Assembly (NCBI RefSeq): GCF_905147045.1
Contig: NC_065911.1
Location: forward strand, 6,138,001-6,202,000
Direction: 5' to 3'
Length of the DNA stretch: 64,000 nt
Origin: Nymphalis io
Lineage: Eukaryota; Arthropoda; Insecta; Lepidoptera; Nymphalidae
The notes beneath the pieces are model-generated. The model had not been told where the DNA came from, made no database searches, and worked only from the letters and a program-made list of their open reading frames with translations. The translations under genes and the position numbers were made by a program. Positions 47,156 through 60,214 of the stretch are shown here, piece by piece. Within the stretch, counting starts at the first letter, position 1, and each line of letters opens with the position of its first letter.

Positions 47156-47837
47156 AGGATCGATATCTGACGAGGAACTGCGTCTTTATACGGAGCTAAT
47201 TCTCAAAATAAAACAGGAGACACTTCATTCATGTGAGCTGTTCTAAAGCAAAACCAAAAACCAAATTATACATTTATGTAAAAAGTATAAAATAAAAACA
47301 TTTACTGGAAAATATTAAAGATAATTTCGGTAAGGACTTTAATACGGGAAGTTACATTGTTTTATGGAGAATCAAATTAATTATCTCGTCTTCAAGTTGG
47401 AAATTATTCTTAAGGCAGCAGGCTAATACTTAAATAATTGTAATATTATGTATTCTGATACTCTCAGCTGATGAACGTTTTAATGAAATACATCTTTCAT
47501 TTCAATTGTATCGCTTTGTTTATCAACTGATAACTACATTTATTAAGATTATTTGGTTTTGTATGTATTTTAATAAGTTTTTTTAAAACAAACAAAAACA
47601 AAAAATTGTATTTAAAAAAATTAACACAATCACAACACAAAAAATAGCAAAAAAAAAACATTTAAATACTATTTAATCTATATCAATAAAAGGATTTATA
47701 AAGTAGTCTTACTTTAGAGAAAATTAAAGAAGAAAAAAATTATCACAGGTTTTTTTTATTATGCACGTTTAATGGTTTAAAATTTCAAGATGGCGTATTG
47801 TGACCATACGTGAGTTTTATCTAAATATTGCGAACAA

Positions 47838-48047
47838 ACCTTGGCAAGCACTACTGAATTTTAACGTACGATTTTGTTTTGGTAATTCATCTCGTACTCG
47901 GCGTTAAAGGTCCATCATCATAGTGCGGAAACTGCTATGTGTCAATTAAAATCCTGCCACACGCGTATCCATCATTTATATATATGTGGAGCGGCGTAAT
48001 GAAATAATCTTGAAACTCGCGCAATGAGGCAGGAAACCTTAGCCACA
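47838..48047 (+). mobile_element. SINE-C, diverged, head missing
   Basis: CCTTGGCAAGCACTACTGAA, ATTCATCTCGTACTCGGCGT, AATCCTGCCACACGCGTATC and CAGGAAACCTTAGCCACA. Confidence 0.65.
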
Positions 48048-48095
48048 CTTTTGCAGAACGTTTACTTTACTCTTGAATAGATGAGTATTGAAATA

Positions 48096-48468
48096 ATGTC
48101 CTCCAGACCGATTTCGGCCATGGCGCGGCGGCCAATCTCAAGAGAGATTAGCCAACTACGCAAGAGATATTATAGTGCCCAAGTGTTTGCGCAAACACAG
48201 GTGCACTCTCTATTCCCTAACTCTCATAATCCGATGGGACGGCTATCTGACACGACCGGAAAGAGTTCAGGCGCAGGACCAACGGCTTTACGTGCTTTCC
48301 GAGGCATGGGAGTGTACACACTTCCAACTTCCATACTTCGGGCTGCTACTGAGCATTTTCTGACAGAAAAACCCAATAACTCTTTATTAGCCCGACCTGA
48401 GAATTGAACTCAGAACCTCCGGGTCTGCGGCTTTACCTCGAGCCACTAGACCAACGAGGTAGTCAATT
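48096..48468 (-). mobile_element. SINE-A, full length
   Basis: The same order of blocks as the copy at 16602, from GTCCTCCAGACCGATTTCGG to the tRNA-like head ending ACCAACGAGGTAGTCAA. TTGAAATA at 48088-48095 and 48469-48476 is a probable 8-bp target duplication. Confidence 0.86.
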
Positions 48469-48479
48469 TTGAAATATTG

Positions 48480-50050
48480 TCAAATTAAACGTCAAATTGT
48501 ATATACATTTGTTATGTAATAAACGCTCTAAATAAACAATTTAATGAGGTAGTCCTTGCTTGAAAACCGGACGTATACAATTATGTTCATTTACTAATGG
48601 TTTTGTTTACACGTGTATTAATATACGTACATATATGATATCATCGTATCATTTAACTTTCCCACAGTTCATTGATTAATCCTTATATTTGCATATTATC
48701 AAATTTATAATCGCCATTCATTTGTTTACACAAATATCATATGTAAACAATGGAAGTATATTCCACATAATATAATATCTATTTATATGTTTCTAGATAA
48801 ATATGATGTATATTTTTTATTATTTTTTCATATATTACATTAGAATATAAAATTTACGTCATAAATAATACTTATTACATCATATGATCCACACTATATT
48901 CGACTGATCACTCTTTTTTAACCGTTTTTAAAGTACATATTTAGCTAAAGATTTGATAGTATTGAGTAGGATAATCATTTTGTGAAAAAAGAATATTATT
49001 TCCTAAATGTAAGACATACATATACTTATATTAAAAGTAAACATTGTATGGTTTAGACACGAAGAATGTATTAACAAACGTTAAAACTCGTAAATCGTCC
49101 CGTGACACCTTATAACTGGCGCCCAAGCTGGGGCCGAAGGTACTGTTTAAAGATATTTTCTGTTCATTACAACAATTACACTTAAATCTACGTCATTAGA
49201 GTTCAAAGTCTTTTGTTTGATGGTTTTTCCTGATTAAATGTAAGTGATATAGAAAAGTAAACTTTAAGATGTGGTAACAAAGTTTGGTTAGAGAAATCGC
49301 GTGGATGTTAAGGTTTAATGGCTTAGGGTCTAAGTATAGGGGAGTGAGCTTCAGATCCGAAAGACCACTGGAATAGACATACGTATAGACGTGAAAATCA
49401 TAAAGTACCGGGTTTATTTAGTTATAGATATACATACAATATACATATATATATATATATATTATACACATGTGGTCTACGTACTTAAGACTATAGATTC
49501 ATAAGGAGACAAGTATTTTCAAGGACATTTAAAGACATAAAGAACATCATTTGAAACTTAAATATGAAATAGAGTTACGCAATTTTTGTAACAATATTTG
49601 TATTAAACTCCAAAGCAGTCCTACGTTAATCCGCGGAGAGAGATTTGTAGACTGTCTGGAAAAAGCTATTGTTTAACAAGATACTGAAGATTGTGTAAGC
49701 ATGTTGAATTGTTGGCGAAAACATGAATAACTTGATAAAAAAACTCAAGCAATTTTTTTATACATCATTGTCGTGAAAATATAATATTCGAGACATATAT
49801 CTTTAACAATTGGAATCATTTTATTTAGTGTATAAACAGTAAGATCCAACATAAAACTATTGAAAGACGTACAACTTCACAATGGCAACATATTTTTATC
49901 ATGCTACGATATCAAGAAAGCAAACATGCAACTGCTGATAAACGCATTTTATATCAATATTGAATAACAAACAATTTATTATACGAAATTATTAAATTAT
50001 CAATCGATTCTGGATTTGCGTCCGATCAAATATATACTAGCTAATAATAA
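48480..50050. other. AT-rich sequence with a possible LTR fossil
   Basis: Only the primer-binding-site-like motif near 49117 stands out. Confidence 0.4.
49117..49135 (+). other. LTR-retrotransposon-like primer binding site
   Basis: CTTATAACTGGCGCCCAAGC followed by TGGGGCC resembles the end of an LTR plus a tRNA-primed minus-strand start (TGGCGCCCAA..TGGGGC) of Gypsy-type elements. The upstream 48930-49116 could be the decayed LTR. No gag/pol frame follows. Fossil only. Confidence 0.4.
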
Positions 50051-50051
50051 T

Positions 50052-50306
50052 AATAATATCCTGGGACATTATTCACACACGGCCATCTGATCCCAAACTA
50101 AGCAGAGCTTGTACTATGGAAACCAGACAACTGATATACTACATATACTATTTTTCTTTTATAAATACATACTTATATAGATAATTACACCCAGACTTAC
50201 GACAAACATACATGTTCATACACACAAATGTCTGTCCTGTGTGGGAATCGAATCCACAACCTTCGACGTGAAAGGCAAGTATTTACCAACCACGCCAACC
50301 GGCCCT
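50052..50306 (-). mobile_element. SINE-D (tRNA-related), full length
   Basis: Element strand: head GCCGGTTGGCGTGGTTGGTA with box B GGATTCGATTCCCACACAGG, then ATGTTTGTCGTAAGTCTGGG, TTTGGGATCAGATGGCCGTG and GAATAATGTCCCAGGATATT, followed by an (ATT)n tail. A family common in butterflies; partner LINE not evident here. Confidence 0.8.
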
Positions 50307-50309
50307 TTA

Positions 50310-53300
50310 AAGCTATTTCAATTTGTATTACATAAAATTATAAAACTTTCTGGTTATGTTTGTAAATATTTTTTTTAAAAAAAAAGGACAGTAAGGCTAT
50401 TCTTTAAGAACAACTACTGCAGAAAGCAGATATGAAATGCCAGAAACTGATATACGTTGACCATGATAATAATTATAACATTTCAAGAATACACGCATCA
50501 AAATGGTATATCATTATAAGTCGGTTGTCTACATTTCACGAGAAAATAATGAAATGAGTTCTTATATAACCCGGATTGTATACTTTTAGCGATATAGATG
50601 CTAAGAAATAGTTACTGTCATGTAATATACTAAATAGATCCACTAGCTTTACCTGAGCCTTTTTTATTTAATCAAAAGTGAATAAAAGTATTTTTCATTT
50701 CACGAATCCACACATTCTACGAATTAATCGATATCAATATTAAATTTCTTTTTCGTTCATTCTTTCGAGTGTTTGATTAACAAAATTAAAACATTCTTGA
50801 TTCAACTACGTTCTTATAACCACTTTTGAATTATCAAGTTACAGGAATAAATTGATTGAAAATCTAGTTCACCATTATCTATTCACAAGTTCTAAATGTA
50901 GATTTCACTCAGAACTCAGAAAATAAATAAAATAGAATCAATTGTATACAATTATCCTGTTTGTAAACAACCACATTTAAAATGTTTTGCATTTATTATT
51001 ATATATAATATAATAATAAATTTGCGGACAAATAATTTTATCGAATAAACTTTATACATCTCGTTATCGATTCAACTAACATCATACTGGCCACACCCTC
51101 GACATTACCAACACGCCGTGTACCCATTCGAACCCCCCTGTCTAGCCTTCAAGCGATTTGTCAAATACCCCGACCTACCCTCAAGTCCCCTCGATGCATA
51201 AAAAGCATTTGAATAATCGAAATGACATGGAAAGTAAAATTGACAATATTCGCCACAGGTGTCTTCAGGTATCGACGGTTTAATATTATGAATTGAATTC
51301 ATATAATCATTTTCTGAATAAATATTATTAAAATAAAACCTAACGTAAAATGAAACAGTTAATGAACAATTACTTTCAAATCAATAACTAAAATAAGCGT
51401 CAGTTGAACCCATTTACAATGATCTAACACAGGATTATCATCGTGGAAAATTTGTATGCATTTAATCAGATGAATGGCTTTTATAGGACCATTAATACGA
51501 ACATCCATGGGGGAAGCACAGAAGCGAGTAATGTTACACTAACAATAGCGCAATAAAATCGAAGCGTATTTAACTATAATTTGCGGATAACAGAATATAA
51601 AACTTAATTAGTAGTGTATATAAATTTAATGCTTTTAGCAAATACATACCGGATAATACATGATTATGTTTATTATACGAGAACTTTATTACAATGTAAC
51701 TTAAAATGGCAACAAGTGAAGCGTTGACAGAATTAATTGACCAAATCTGATGTCTTGAGTCAAAGAAAGTGAACATCAATTAAGTAACTGGAACGTTATA
51801 CAGGTAGTTGGAGTTTTGTCACATCACGTCGACGCTCTCGTTCGCAAACAATAGGTTTTTAGTCACGCCTTACAAATTTACAAAGGACCGGGAACACAAT
51901 ATGTTGAAATAAAGCAACACCTAAGTCGTTAAGCAGGTCATCAACACATGGGAGCAGGGCTTTCGCTACACATTCAAGCAAATATTCCTGCAAGTGTTAC
52001 GATGACTTAGGAGGAATTTTATGTGGTATCATCAACTAGTCTCCACGTAAATTACACAACTAACAAATTTAAAATATAGAATGTAATTGTTGGCTTGCTA
52101 AATGTTAGCAATGGAAACACTAACATGAAACTCAAGTCTTCGCAAATATTCGGATGTATCCGTTGAACTTCATTAAACCTGTTTGGTGCAGCTGAAGTCA
52201 ATCAGTACGTTCATAGATACAACGCTCATAATACGTGAGTAAAATTCCCATTCAAGATAATTATTAATTAAATATTATATCGTATGATATTTGACATGTT
52301 ATCTTTATAAAACAAAGGAGAAATATCCAAATACACACACATTTGCACAGTAAATTGTAGCGAAAAACTTATATATATTCTCATACATTTTGGTAGTTTT
52401 TTTTTTAATTTAATCCGAAGATAAGTGGCCGATGAATAGAAATTGTTATCACGTATCTTATATCCGAAATTTAAATCCTGATAAAGTATCTTGACACCCT
52501 TTCTTGCGTGAAACACTTTGGCAATTGATAAGTATACATAACGTAGTAATCTCTGTTGAAATTTCATTTGTTATTTGACTTCGTAATTCACAGTGAATGC
52601 CTAATAGGTCTGATAAAAATAAAATAATAAAATAATCATTGCATACTTTATCATTTTAATACATATTAAAATAATTCACAAATGCGAGATTATCAGAATT
52701 TTCCATGAAAAATATCTGCAGATGGTCAATACTTTATATCAAAATAATAAGAATTTTAGTCTTCTATTAAATAATATTGAAACCTTCGCAAATAAGAAAC
52801 ACTGTTAAAAAGTCCTCTGTTAAAGCAAATTTTATAACATTAATGGAAACTCACTTCATTACTCACCCGTGAAATGTTGACAATTTAGACTCCATTTCCA
52901 CAACTTTGAATATCTCGGAAAATTAACGTCGACGCGACCAAAGAAATTGAATGGATTTCAATAACGTTCCATTATACGAGTAGATTCAAAACTACGTCGG
53001 AAATTCTCACCTAAAGATGTGCATTTTTTCTTTGCATTTAATAAAAAAAACCGGAAACATAATCGATATGAATATAACGACAGATAGTACCACGTTCAGT
53101 CACAAGGGATTCGTGTTAGTACGTTTTGAATACGAATTCGAGTCGTTTTTGTTAGTGGTGAAATGTGACTCGAATGAACTGTGAATTTTTGGAGAATGGT
53201 TAGAATGAAAGTAAATGTGATTACTCAGTAAATGTTACATCTGACGTTGTCGTTTACTGACGTAAATTTACAGCCGTATGTACATAGAAGCATCGAATTA

Positions 53301-53820
53301 ATATATTTTATATATATTTATATAATTACAATTTAAAAAGGGAAAAATCACCTAAATACATTTTGTATAGATATGCTAACTTCACATCGTTTCCTTACCA
53401 ATGTGGCGACCATTTCTGTTTCACTATATGCTATTATATTGTTCTCAAGTAAGTAAATCTTTTCGCCGTCAAAAATGTATTATATACTTATGGAAATGTT
53501 TCCTTGGATTCTTTTTTATTCTAAAACTTATACAATTTTGCGTCGTTGCGTTTGTTTGGTGTTTGATGTCATATTGTAAAGTAATGTTATATATAATATT
53601 TTTATTTTACAATTGATTATATAATAGAAACAGTATACGTATATATATAAAATATAATGGTCACCGGGGATTATTAACTGTGAAATGGAGACCTTGATTG
53701 AAAAACAAAACATATTATATATAATGTATGTCCATTGGCATATGTATGTGCTTATGTATCAGTAAAATTAGTCTTTAATTAACCAAAGTGGAAAGTTTTA
53801 GTAGCAGTAGTCTTTATCGT
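50310..53820. other. Longest repeat-poor stretch of the window
   Basis: No SINE, LINE or Helitron recognised in about 3.5 kb apart from the C-rich island at 51085-51200. Relative absence of insertions may mean constraint, but I see no gene. Confidence 0.4.
51085..51200. other. C-rich island, possible conserved non-coding element
   Basis: CACACCCTCGACATTACCAA, CGAACCCCCCTGTCTAGCC and ACCCCGACCTACCCTCAAGT stand out from AT-rich flanks. Short frames exist on both strands but none has a recognised motif. Confidence 0.35.
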
Positions 53821-53825
53821 TCATT

Positions 53826-53985
53826 TATTTATTTCCGCTCTTGACGTATGAGTGGGAGAGGGGTCAGGTGTTAAGGACCCTCTGTCCTTTTCTGTACTGA
53901 CAACGTGTGTGCAAAATTTGACGATGATCGTTTCAGTAGAATTGATCGCGTAATAAAGAAACAAATTCACTTTACCGTTTATTAT
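53826..53985 (-). mobile_element. Lep1-like Helitron, diverged
   Basis: CAACGTGTGTGCAAAATTTG, CGATGATCGTTTCAGTAGAA and CTCTTGACGTATGAGTGGGA are the reverse complement of the family body. The 5' end faces the next element at 53995. Confidence 0.65.
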
Positions 53986-53994
53986 TTAATGTAT

Positions 53995-54170
53995 ACTAAC
54001 ATTATAAATGCGAAAGTAACTATGTTTGTCTGTCAGTTTATTGCGCTTTCAAGACTAAACCACTAAACCGATTTTGGTGAAATTCGATATCAATAAAGCT
54101 TGAACACCATGGAAACACAGGCACAGGCTAGTATACTATAATATTTTGAGAGCTACGAAGTGAATAACAT
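53995..54170 (+). mobile_element. Lep1-like Helitron, 3' end unclear
   Basis: ACTAACATTATAAATGCGAA, ACCACTAAACCGATTTTGGT and CAATAAAGCTTGAACACCAT. The 3' terminus is not recognisable. Confidence 0.68.
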
Positions 54171-54304
54171 CGCGTAAAGATTACATTGTTGGACCAAGAG
54201 TTTTGATCACTAATTTGGAATAAGAACATGATTCAAAATTTCTGTCCACATATCATATATATGTGTATCATATCATATGTATGTATCTATGTGTAATGTA
54301 TGTG

Positions 54305-54592
54305 TTTTTTTTTTATAGAATAGGAAGACGGACGAGCATATGGGCCACCTGAAGGTAAGTGGTCACCAACGCTCTTAGACATTGGCATTGTAAGAAATGT
54401 CAACCATCGCTTACATATCCAATGCGCCACCAACCTTGGGAACTAAGATTTTATGTCCCTTGTGCCTGTAATTACACTGGCTCACTCACCCTTCAAACCG
54501 GAACACAACAAGTATTGCTGTTTTGCGGTAGAATATCTGATGAGTGGGTGGTACCTACCCAGACGAGCTTGCACAAAGCCCTACCACCAGTG
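54305..54592 (-). mobile_element. SINE-B, full length, young subfamily
   Basis: T run at 54305-54314, then the whole family sequence to CTACCACCAGTG. It differs from the 31798 copy mainly by loss of a few bases after GAACACAAC. Confidence 0.9.
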
Positions 54593-54898
54593 TGCATGTT
54601 TCAAAAGTATTCCTCGAATAATACGAAATGCATTGTGAACACAAATTTGACATTTGAAATTCTTGTCTGCTTAAATTTTAATCGCAATATTCGATTAAGA
54701 CTACAATGTTATGTCAACTGAACCATCGCGGTGCTCTAGGGAGCACGTCGCAGTTAACTAATTGTATACCGTAGTAAAGGTATTTTGTTTACATGCCTGA
54801 TTATATAATTCATCAAGCGTCGACACCAAAATTGTTTACATAAGCTTTTTAGGATTAATATTATAAATATAATATCCATCCCGAACCTGCCGGGATTC

Positions 54899-55002
54899 GG
54901 TTCGGGTTCGGGATGGATGCGGACTGCCCAAGATCGGGATGGTTGGCGTTCTATGGGAGAGGCTTTCGTCCAGCAGTGGACGGCAAAAGGCTGAAAAAAA
55001 AA
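54899..55002 (+). mobile_element. 0.1-kb 3' end of the RTE LINE
   Basis: Seen: from GGTTCGGG...GGATGCGGACTGCCCAAG to GTGGACGGCAAAAGGCTGAA and an A run, nearly identical to 63247-63350. This is an extreme 5'-truncated copy. A short inverted piece of the same sequence (54874-54893) sits at its 5' junction. Confidence 0.9.
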
Positions 55003-55004
55003 TA

Positions 55005-58000
55005 TAGCATAATAGTTACTATAAGGATAATAAATATATAATAAAATAGGGCGGATTAGATATTATAGGCAATATAAGAGATAAGCTATTTTTTTTCATA
55101 AAAACATCCGGTACTAGAACAATATAATAGAAAGATAAACAAAATTTTCCATTAATAAAATATATATTTCGTTGTTAATAATTAAATAACAATGTTCATT
55201 CTGTAAAAACAAAATTCGCTACGAAAAAAGAAATTTCCGGAGAGAAATGGGAGTTTTTCTGCGTCTGTTTTTCTATACAATATTTTCGTATCTATAATTG
55301 CAACAGTTTTTGCTATGTTTTTATCATTTTTGTTTTAAAAGCATATTACATTATTAGTAGTAACGTCAACAATAAGAACGAAAAAATATACAAGTAATAT
55401 TGTTAATGGTGAGTTTTGTATATTTTAATTGTAATAGATACAATTAAAAATAAGAAAAAATATATATTAATGGTACTGTCCTGAACAAATTATCTTTAAG
55501 AAACATAAGAATTAGACTTTCATAAAATACGATTCTACCAAAACCAAACAATTTTACCAAACTCCGTCTAATCGTAAGTCCAGTTTGTTTGAGTTGAGTA
55601 TGAGTATTTTAAATATTCATAGAATATTGTAAGCATTTATAAAATTTAATACAATAAGAAAAAAATGCAGTTTTTACTTTATAACAAGACAAGCGGTAGG
55701 CGAAAAAGTCCATTTTATATAGATTGGTCTTTATGATAAGTTCTGAAGCTAGGAATTACCAGTGCGAGCATTTATCACGTTGCCGATACAATATTAGAAA
55801 AAGGAAGTTAAATAACGTCTCTTCTTTATAATTGTATCGAATTACTAAATGTTTATTACAAAACATGAGAATATCAAACAGATTTATTGACTTGTAAGGT
55901 ACGTGCCGTTGCATTTAATTCGAATTTTAAATTTCGAATTAACATAAAAACGCATGACGCAATAGAAGACATTTTTAATGCAACGTAAGTATAAGCAAAT
56001 AATTTGGGCCACCTAAAAAACCCTCAGGACCCTCCCCTCTAAAACTAGTTATATTACAACAGAAAACATACAGATCACGCAATAATACACGCGAACACGT
56101 GGGTTGGGGCCCCATGCATGTTCCCTATTAAAAACTTTTACACAATATACTTTATAACCATTGTAATAAGGGTCAGGGTTATTTGGTCGTAGAAAGACCC
56201 TTCCCATTAAATCACTTGAGTCAGTGCAATTGCAGTATGAATCAATAGTACGGTGTATTTGGACTCAAGTTTTAGTAATTTAGTATTGACTTACTCGTTT
56301 GAAAAGTTACATATATGTAAAAACAAAGCGTATATATAAGCACCTAACAATCACTGTATATCGATCATAATTAATTTGTTTACATATAGTATAGGATATA
56401 TTTAAATGGTTGCGCTAATAAAGCGGTCTTTGATGGTAGCGCTTGACGATTCATAAGTACTTGTAAAAGTCTATTTGAAATAAAATATTTTCATTGTGGA
56501 CTTGTCATTTGTATATTAATCACAATTTCTGACGCATTGGCTTTTCTTCGTAGTTATAAAAACCTTTTACATCAGTACATAAAAAAAAAATTACGTCAAA
56601 ATGTGATGCTTACATTTTGCACATCGCTAATTTCAATCAACTAAATTCTAGAACTTGACACAGTGTTACGTAATTGTTCATAGCACGGATGGTATTTTAA
56701 TATCACATTAAGCTGTCATTGTCAATAGTAGAGATAATTAAATGTCTATCTGACCAATTGTATGATCGTATTAAATTCAAGCCTAGAAAGTAATAAACAA
56801 TAAGTTATTTATTATATTTATCGCAATAAATTAATCATAGAAAAAATATTATCAGCAATAAAATTGCAGATAGATATTATGTAGTCGATATACAACCCTC
56901 TCAATAAATGGACTATCTAACTTGAAAGGATTATTTCAAATCGGACTCATAGATCTTGAGCTTAACGTGTTCGAGCAAACAAACTCTTTAGCGTTATATA
57001 CATATGTAATATGTATATAATCGTAAAATTGTACGAACGGCTAATTTATATAAAAAATGAGATTTTAAGCTGTTGAACATTGTGAACAGACATAATAATT
57101 ATATAACCTATAAGATTATAAATTATCGAAATGATATGAATTTTATTATAAAGTAAACTGCGTCTATATATTATATATACTGTGCTAATATATTTACATT
57201 ATATGTACAGTTAAATTAAAGTCGTAAATATCGTTTCCATCTACTAAACGGTTATCGTTAAGCCAGTTAATACGTTCAGTAATAAAGTTATAAACATTGT
57301 TCGATTTGCTATGAACCTTTCCATGAACTTGATATTGATTTCCTGAAAAAGAGGGCAACGGCCACCGCAGAGCAATATGACGCAGTAGAAATGTCGCCTT
57401 CTTTAGTACTTAAGTTCGAATAAAAAGCATATCATTATAGCACTTTCGATGTAGACATTAAGGGCCATTATCGCTTGTAAATATACAAGTATATTACATG
57501 AACGTTACGAACATCTGTCAGTTTTAAGTAATAAACCATGACTCAATAGATACACTGTCACCGAATGCCGTAAACGCTATCGTAAAGCATAGTAGTTTTC
57601 CGCGATCAGAAATTGTTTTAAATGTTCGTGGGAAAAACCATTAAATATTGCAAGAAAATTTTGTAATGATTGTTTTGCCTCAATGATTTAACCCACGTTA
57701 AATTTTGTTCTATATATATTTATATAATAATTTTAATAATAAAAATATAATAAAAATTATCGAGACAAATTTGTTGAAATATTTCACAATAATATCGTTT
57801 CACGATGAAATTTATGTTGTAAATATTGATCTTAAAGGGGTTAATGGCTATTAAGAGAAAACAAAAGTTTCACAGTCAATTAGATCAGAAAGGAGCGTGC
57901 GGTCGATAGGGTTATGCGCCAATTAGTGCCAGACAATTGCAGACACTTGTTATTCGGTGACGACATTTAAAAACCAAACAAAAATAAATAGCGATTTGTC

Positions 58001-58670
58001 AAAAAAATACCACCAACGCGCATTACGCCGTAGAGTAACTTGGTAAATTTTTCTCGGGCGGGTTTCATCCCAGCAGTGGGACATTTATTTATTTTTAGTA
58101 CCAATCATGTTCTGAAAAACATTAAACAAAAACGAAAATTTTATTACAAATGAAAACTTATCGTTAAAAGATACTTAAAGTAGAATCAAACTAAAATAAT
58201 GATTTTTGAGCATCGAATTAAAAAATAAAAATTACCTTATAAATAAACGGCTGTTGTTGATTTAAAAAAAAAATCAAACAGTTCGTATTTCATTAGTATA
58301 TATTTATTATATAAACAGGTAACTGTGGCCTGCCAACCTATTTGAATAAAAAAAAAGAATATACGAAAAAACAAATTGTTACAATGAAACTGATAAGCAA
58401 TACCTAACAATATAATCAATAAAACTGCTCATCTCTCTGATTAGTCATATCCCAAAAAGAAACAAGGAAATAGGACCGGTTTGAAATGTTAGCCAATTCT
58501 TGTTATGTCATAGACATGGGCGTGTCCTATTTAATTATGTACAGATCCGTAACTTTAGAAGACGATTCGGGATATAATTTCAAAGTTAGTTCATCTATTA
58601 TATTAATTAATTCTGAAAGAGATAACATATGTGAACGATATAACCAATAATATACATTTTAAATAAACGA
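55005..58670. other. AT-rich, repeat-poor stretch
   Basis: No exon or firm repeat. A 30-bp SINE-C-like tail (TCATCCCAGCAGTGGGACAT) is at about 58066-58085. A less AT-rich patch lies at 57880-57960. Confidence 0.4.
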
Positions 58671-58674
58671 ATAA

Positions 58675-58848
58675 GTCTAGATGGCCCAGCTGTTGGAACA
58701 CGTGAATCTTAATTGAAAGTTTCTTGTTCAAATCCCGGCAAGCAGCAATTAGTGTTTATAATTCATCTCGTGCTGGCGAAGTAAAACATCGTTAGTATGT
58801 AAATCTGTATGTGTCGGATGATATTCTAGCGCATTGGAGCAACGTCTT
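58675..58848 (+). mobile_element. SINE-C, diverged, tail missing
   Basis: CTAGATGGCCCAGCTGTTGG, ACACGTGAATCTTAATTGAA and ATAATTCATCTCGTGCTGGC. Confidence 0.7.
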
Positions 58849-59257
58849 ATATATTTCGTTTGCGTTCATTATTCGAAATAAGAAACAAACACATATCGCC
58901 TTTTTATTTTAGCGGACTGAATTTTTTATTTTATTTATTTATCAGCGATATTGCTAGCGATTGTTACACTGGTCATTCTTTCATACATACAATTATAATA
59001 TATACACAGATTATTTAAAATCATTTAAAAGCAAACACTGCTTGCTAATAACATCACTGAATACTTTTTACTTGCTACAAAAATAAAAGTTAAAAAACAA
59101 AAATGAAGCATCAGCAAAATACCAAATTAAAGATTGTAGATGTTGTTGTTGAATGAATGACATATCAACACACAGTCCAAGCTACTGGGACTATCACCAT
59201 AAAAACCATACGGGTTCCTTTTGCACTGTAGGTTAGTGCTAAGAAGGATCTTTGAAC

Positions 59258-59388
59258 AATGAACCCCTAAGGTAGTGACAAAGGGGATGAAATTTTGTAT
59301 GCAAATAAAATTATTTATTTTTCGTCGAAAGAGCTATGCAATTATGAATTATAACGCGAGGGAAGCCGTAAGTGAAGCGCTTGTAGTA
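59258..59388 (+). mobile_element. Helitron-like fragment, 3' part
   Basis: AAGGTAGTGACAAAGGGGAT, GAAATTTTGTATGCAAA and the degraded end CGCGAGGGAAGCCGTAAGTG. Confidence 0.5.
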
Positions 59389-59700
59389 TATTTATATATA
59401 TAATAGTATTAAAAAAAAGTAGGTCGATTTCAGAAAATGATAATTCTTATACCACCAATAACCTATCAACGTAATAGATTATAAAACAAGTAAATTAGAA
59501 AACCAAATTGTAATCAACTATCTCGTTTCGCTTGCCAATATAAAATTAATTGTGTTAAGGAAATTACAACGGCCGAGATCGGAGAAATAGTCCGAATAGA
59601 TTACCCACGAAATTTATTGTCTAAACACGTTTAGGATACGTTACCGGGAATTTCCTTTATTGGATAGTTCACATAATGTGTACCACATTTCTATTTATAT

Positions 59701-60021
59701 AGTAACAGCCTGTGAATGTACCGCTGCTAGGCTAAGCTCTCCTTTTTTATGGAGAATATTTGGAGCTTATTCCACTACGCTGCTCTAATTATTTATATAT
59801 TTTATTATAAGGTTGGTGTGTGTATTACACACATTAGCAGAATTTCAGTAAAATTAGACACATGCAGGTTTCCTCACGATGTTTGCCTTCACCGTCAAGC
59901 ACGAGATTAATTATAAACACAAATTTAGCACATGAAAATTTAGTAGTGCTTGCCCGGATTTGAACTACTAGGATCATCGGTTAAGATTCACACGTTCTAG
60001 CCACTAGATCATATCGGCTTT
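59701..60021 (-). mobile_element. SINE-C, full length with internal AT-rich replacement
   Basis: AACAGCCTGTGAATGTACCG to CATATCGGCTTT, with CATGCAGGTTTCCTCACGAT in the middle. About 25 bp of AT-rich sequence (near 59787-59811) replaces part of the CAATGCGGGTTGG region. Confidence 0.82.
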
Positions 60022-60093
60022 TTTGCATTAATATATTATATAGGAATGGTTCAGTAAACATAGATTTATTTTAATTTATTCATTTATTTTTTT

Positions 60094-60213
60094 CTTTTGA
60101 CGAGAAGGTTGTGCATACATATATCGCAGGTTTTCCTTCACTACCAAGCAAGAGATTATTATCAGCACAAATTAAGCACATATATATATAGTGGTGCTCG
60201 CCCGGGTCTGACT
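60094..60213 (-). mobile_element. SINE-C, partial, with AT expansion
   Basis: CAGGTTTTCCTTCACTACCA, ACAAATTAAGCACATATATA and GTGGTGCTCGCCCGGGTCTG. A TA repeat replaces the GAAAATTCA block. Confidence 0.68.
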
Positions 60214-60214
60214 T

